NCBI GenBank assembly: GCA_046047235.1
Contig: JBJOII010000186.1
Coordinates: forward strand, 1 to 6,632
From: JBMTVN01 sp046047235
GTDB taxonomy: Bacteria; Verrucomicrobiota; Verrucomicrobiia; Limisphaerales; JAHDYP01
Length of the DNA stretch: 6,632 nt
Reading direction: 5' to 3'
Part shown: piece by piece, positions 6,513-6,632 of the stretch
Layout: each line of letters begins with the position of its first letter
Numbering within the stretch: position 1 is the stretch's first letter
The notes under the pieces: model-generated
Databases searched by the model: none
What the model was told of the DNA's origin: nothing
The model's input: only the letters and a program-made list of their open reading frames with translations
Program-made: the position numbers and the translations under genes

Positions 6513-6537
6513 GCGCTCTGCGCTCTGCGCTCTGCGC
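6513..6537. repeat. GCGCTCT heptamer array at the right end of repeat copy B
   Basis: There are three perfect GCGCTCT units followed by GCGC. The array overlaps the last 12 bases matched between copies A and B, so it looks like the variable tail of the interspersed repeat. Confidence 0.9.
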
Positions 6538-6538
6538 C

Positions 6539-6574
6539 ATCGAAATCGAAATCGGGATCGCTATCGGTATCGAA
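6539..6574. repeat. ATCGNN hexamer array, six units
   Basis: Six hexamers in strict phase read ATCGAA, ATCGAA, ATCGGG, ATCGCT, ATCGGT, ATCGAA. The first four bases are fixed and the last two vary. The array begins one base after the heptamer array ends. It has no open frame or stem that would explain the pattern. Bases 6575-6617, up to the third repeat copy, show only the palindrome GCTAGC (6595-6600). Confidence 0.85.
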
Positions 6575-6617
6575 GACCGAAGTTCGCGGCAGACGCTAGC
6601 CAGTGTGCGGCCAAACT

Positions 6618-6632
6618 CCTCTCACCCTTCAA
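6618..6632 (-). repeat. Start of a third copy of the interspersed repeat, cut by the window edge
   Basis: The last 15 bases of the window (CCTCTCACCCTTCAA) are identical to bases 1-15 and to 6378-6392. The bases just before them (CAAACT) do not match those before copy B, so the match begins exactly at the element edge. Only 15 bases are visible. The alternative is that they are the overlap of a circular or tandemly repeated sequence with the window start. Confidence 0.7.

Larger units (their letters stand above)
6378..6524 (-). repeat. 147-bp interspersed repeat, copy B (upstream of the operon)
   Basis: This is the second copy of the element at 1-147, in the same orientation, 298 bp upstream of the adaptor start. 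Sequence to the left of 6378 differs from what precedes the third copy (6618), so CCTCTCACCC is a real element edge. The right side passes into a clean heptamer array (6513-6537). Copy A has a decayed heptamer array in the same place. In copy B the small minus-strand ORF is 6493 down to 6389, with an in-frame TGA four codons upstream of its ATG. Confidence 0.95.

Noticed and set aside
1..6632. CRISPR array, tRNA, rRNA, insertion-sequence transposase, integron attC or phage genes
   Set aside because: There are no regularly spaced repeats with unique spacers, no cloverleaf, no transposase or integrase frame, and GCCAAAC near 6611 does not fit an attC core. The repeats here have no encoded mobility gene within the window.

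Overview
The window is one complete tripartite RND (resistance-nodulation-division) multidrug efflux operon, read entirely on the minus strand and embedded in repeat-rich intergenic DNA. The two lipoprotein signals and the RND/outer-membrane-factor architecture require a diderm (Gram-negative type) bacterium with high GC. The intergenic style (palindromic interspersed repeats, short GC-rich hairpins, degenerate 6-8 bp tandem arrays) reminds me of Verrucomicrobiota. That is an impression from memory, not something the sequence proves.

Layout in the direction of transcription (high to low coordinates): 6632-6081 is gene-free and holds the start of a third repeat copy (6618-6632), hexamer and heptamer arrays, repeat copy B (6378-6524), an octamer array, a GC hairpin and a promoter-bearing leader that I could not resolve. 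Then come the periplasmic adaptor (6080-4896), the inner-membrane RND pump (4889-1719) and the outer-membrane factor (1716-235). The genes are separated by only 6 and 2 bases. The operon ends in two strong GC hairpins (277-255 and 229-212), followed by heptamer arrays and repeat copy A (147-1).

The three proteins should form one pump. The adaptor is lipid-anchored in the inner membrane and bridges a proton-driven trimeric transporter to an outer-membrane channel, so substrates are expelled directly to the outside. The transporter has all the AcrB-type proton-relay residues. From remembered sequences, its periplasmic part looks closer to MexF/OqxB than to AcrB. No regulator gene lies in the window.

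I see no new protein system. The most interesting object is the 147-bp repeat that flanks the operon in the same orientation on both sides. It holds an 82-bp imperfect palindrome whose terminal loop is a canonical G-quadruplex motif on the minus strand. The few differences between copies A and B preserve or improve pairing only as minus-strand RNA, while changing every affected codon of a small ORF the repeat also contains. This points to a structured element rather than a peptide gene.
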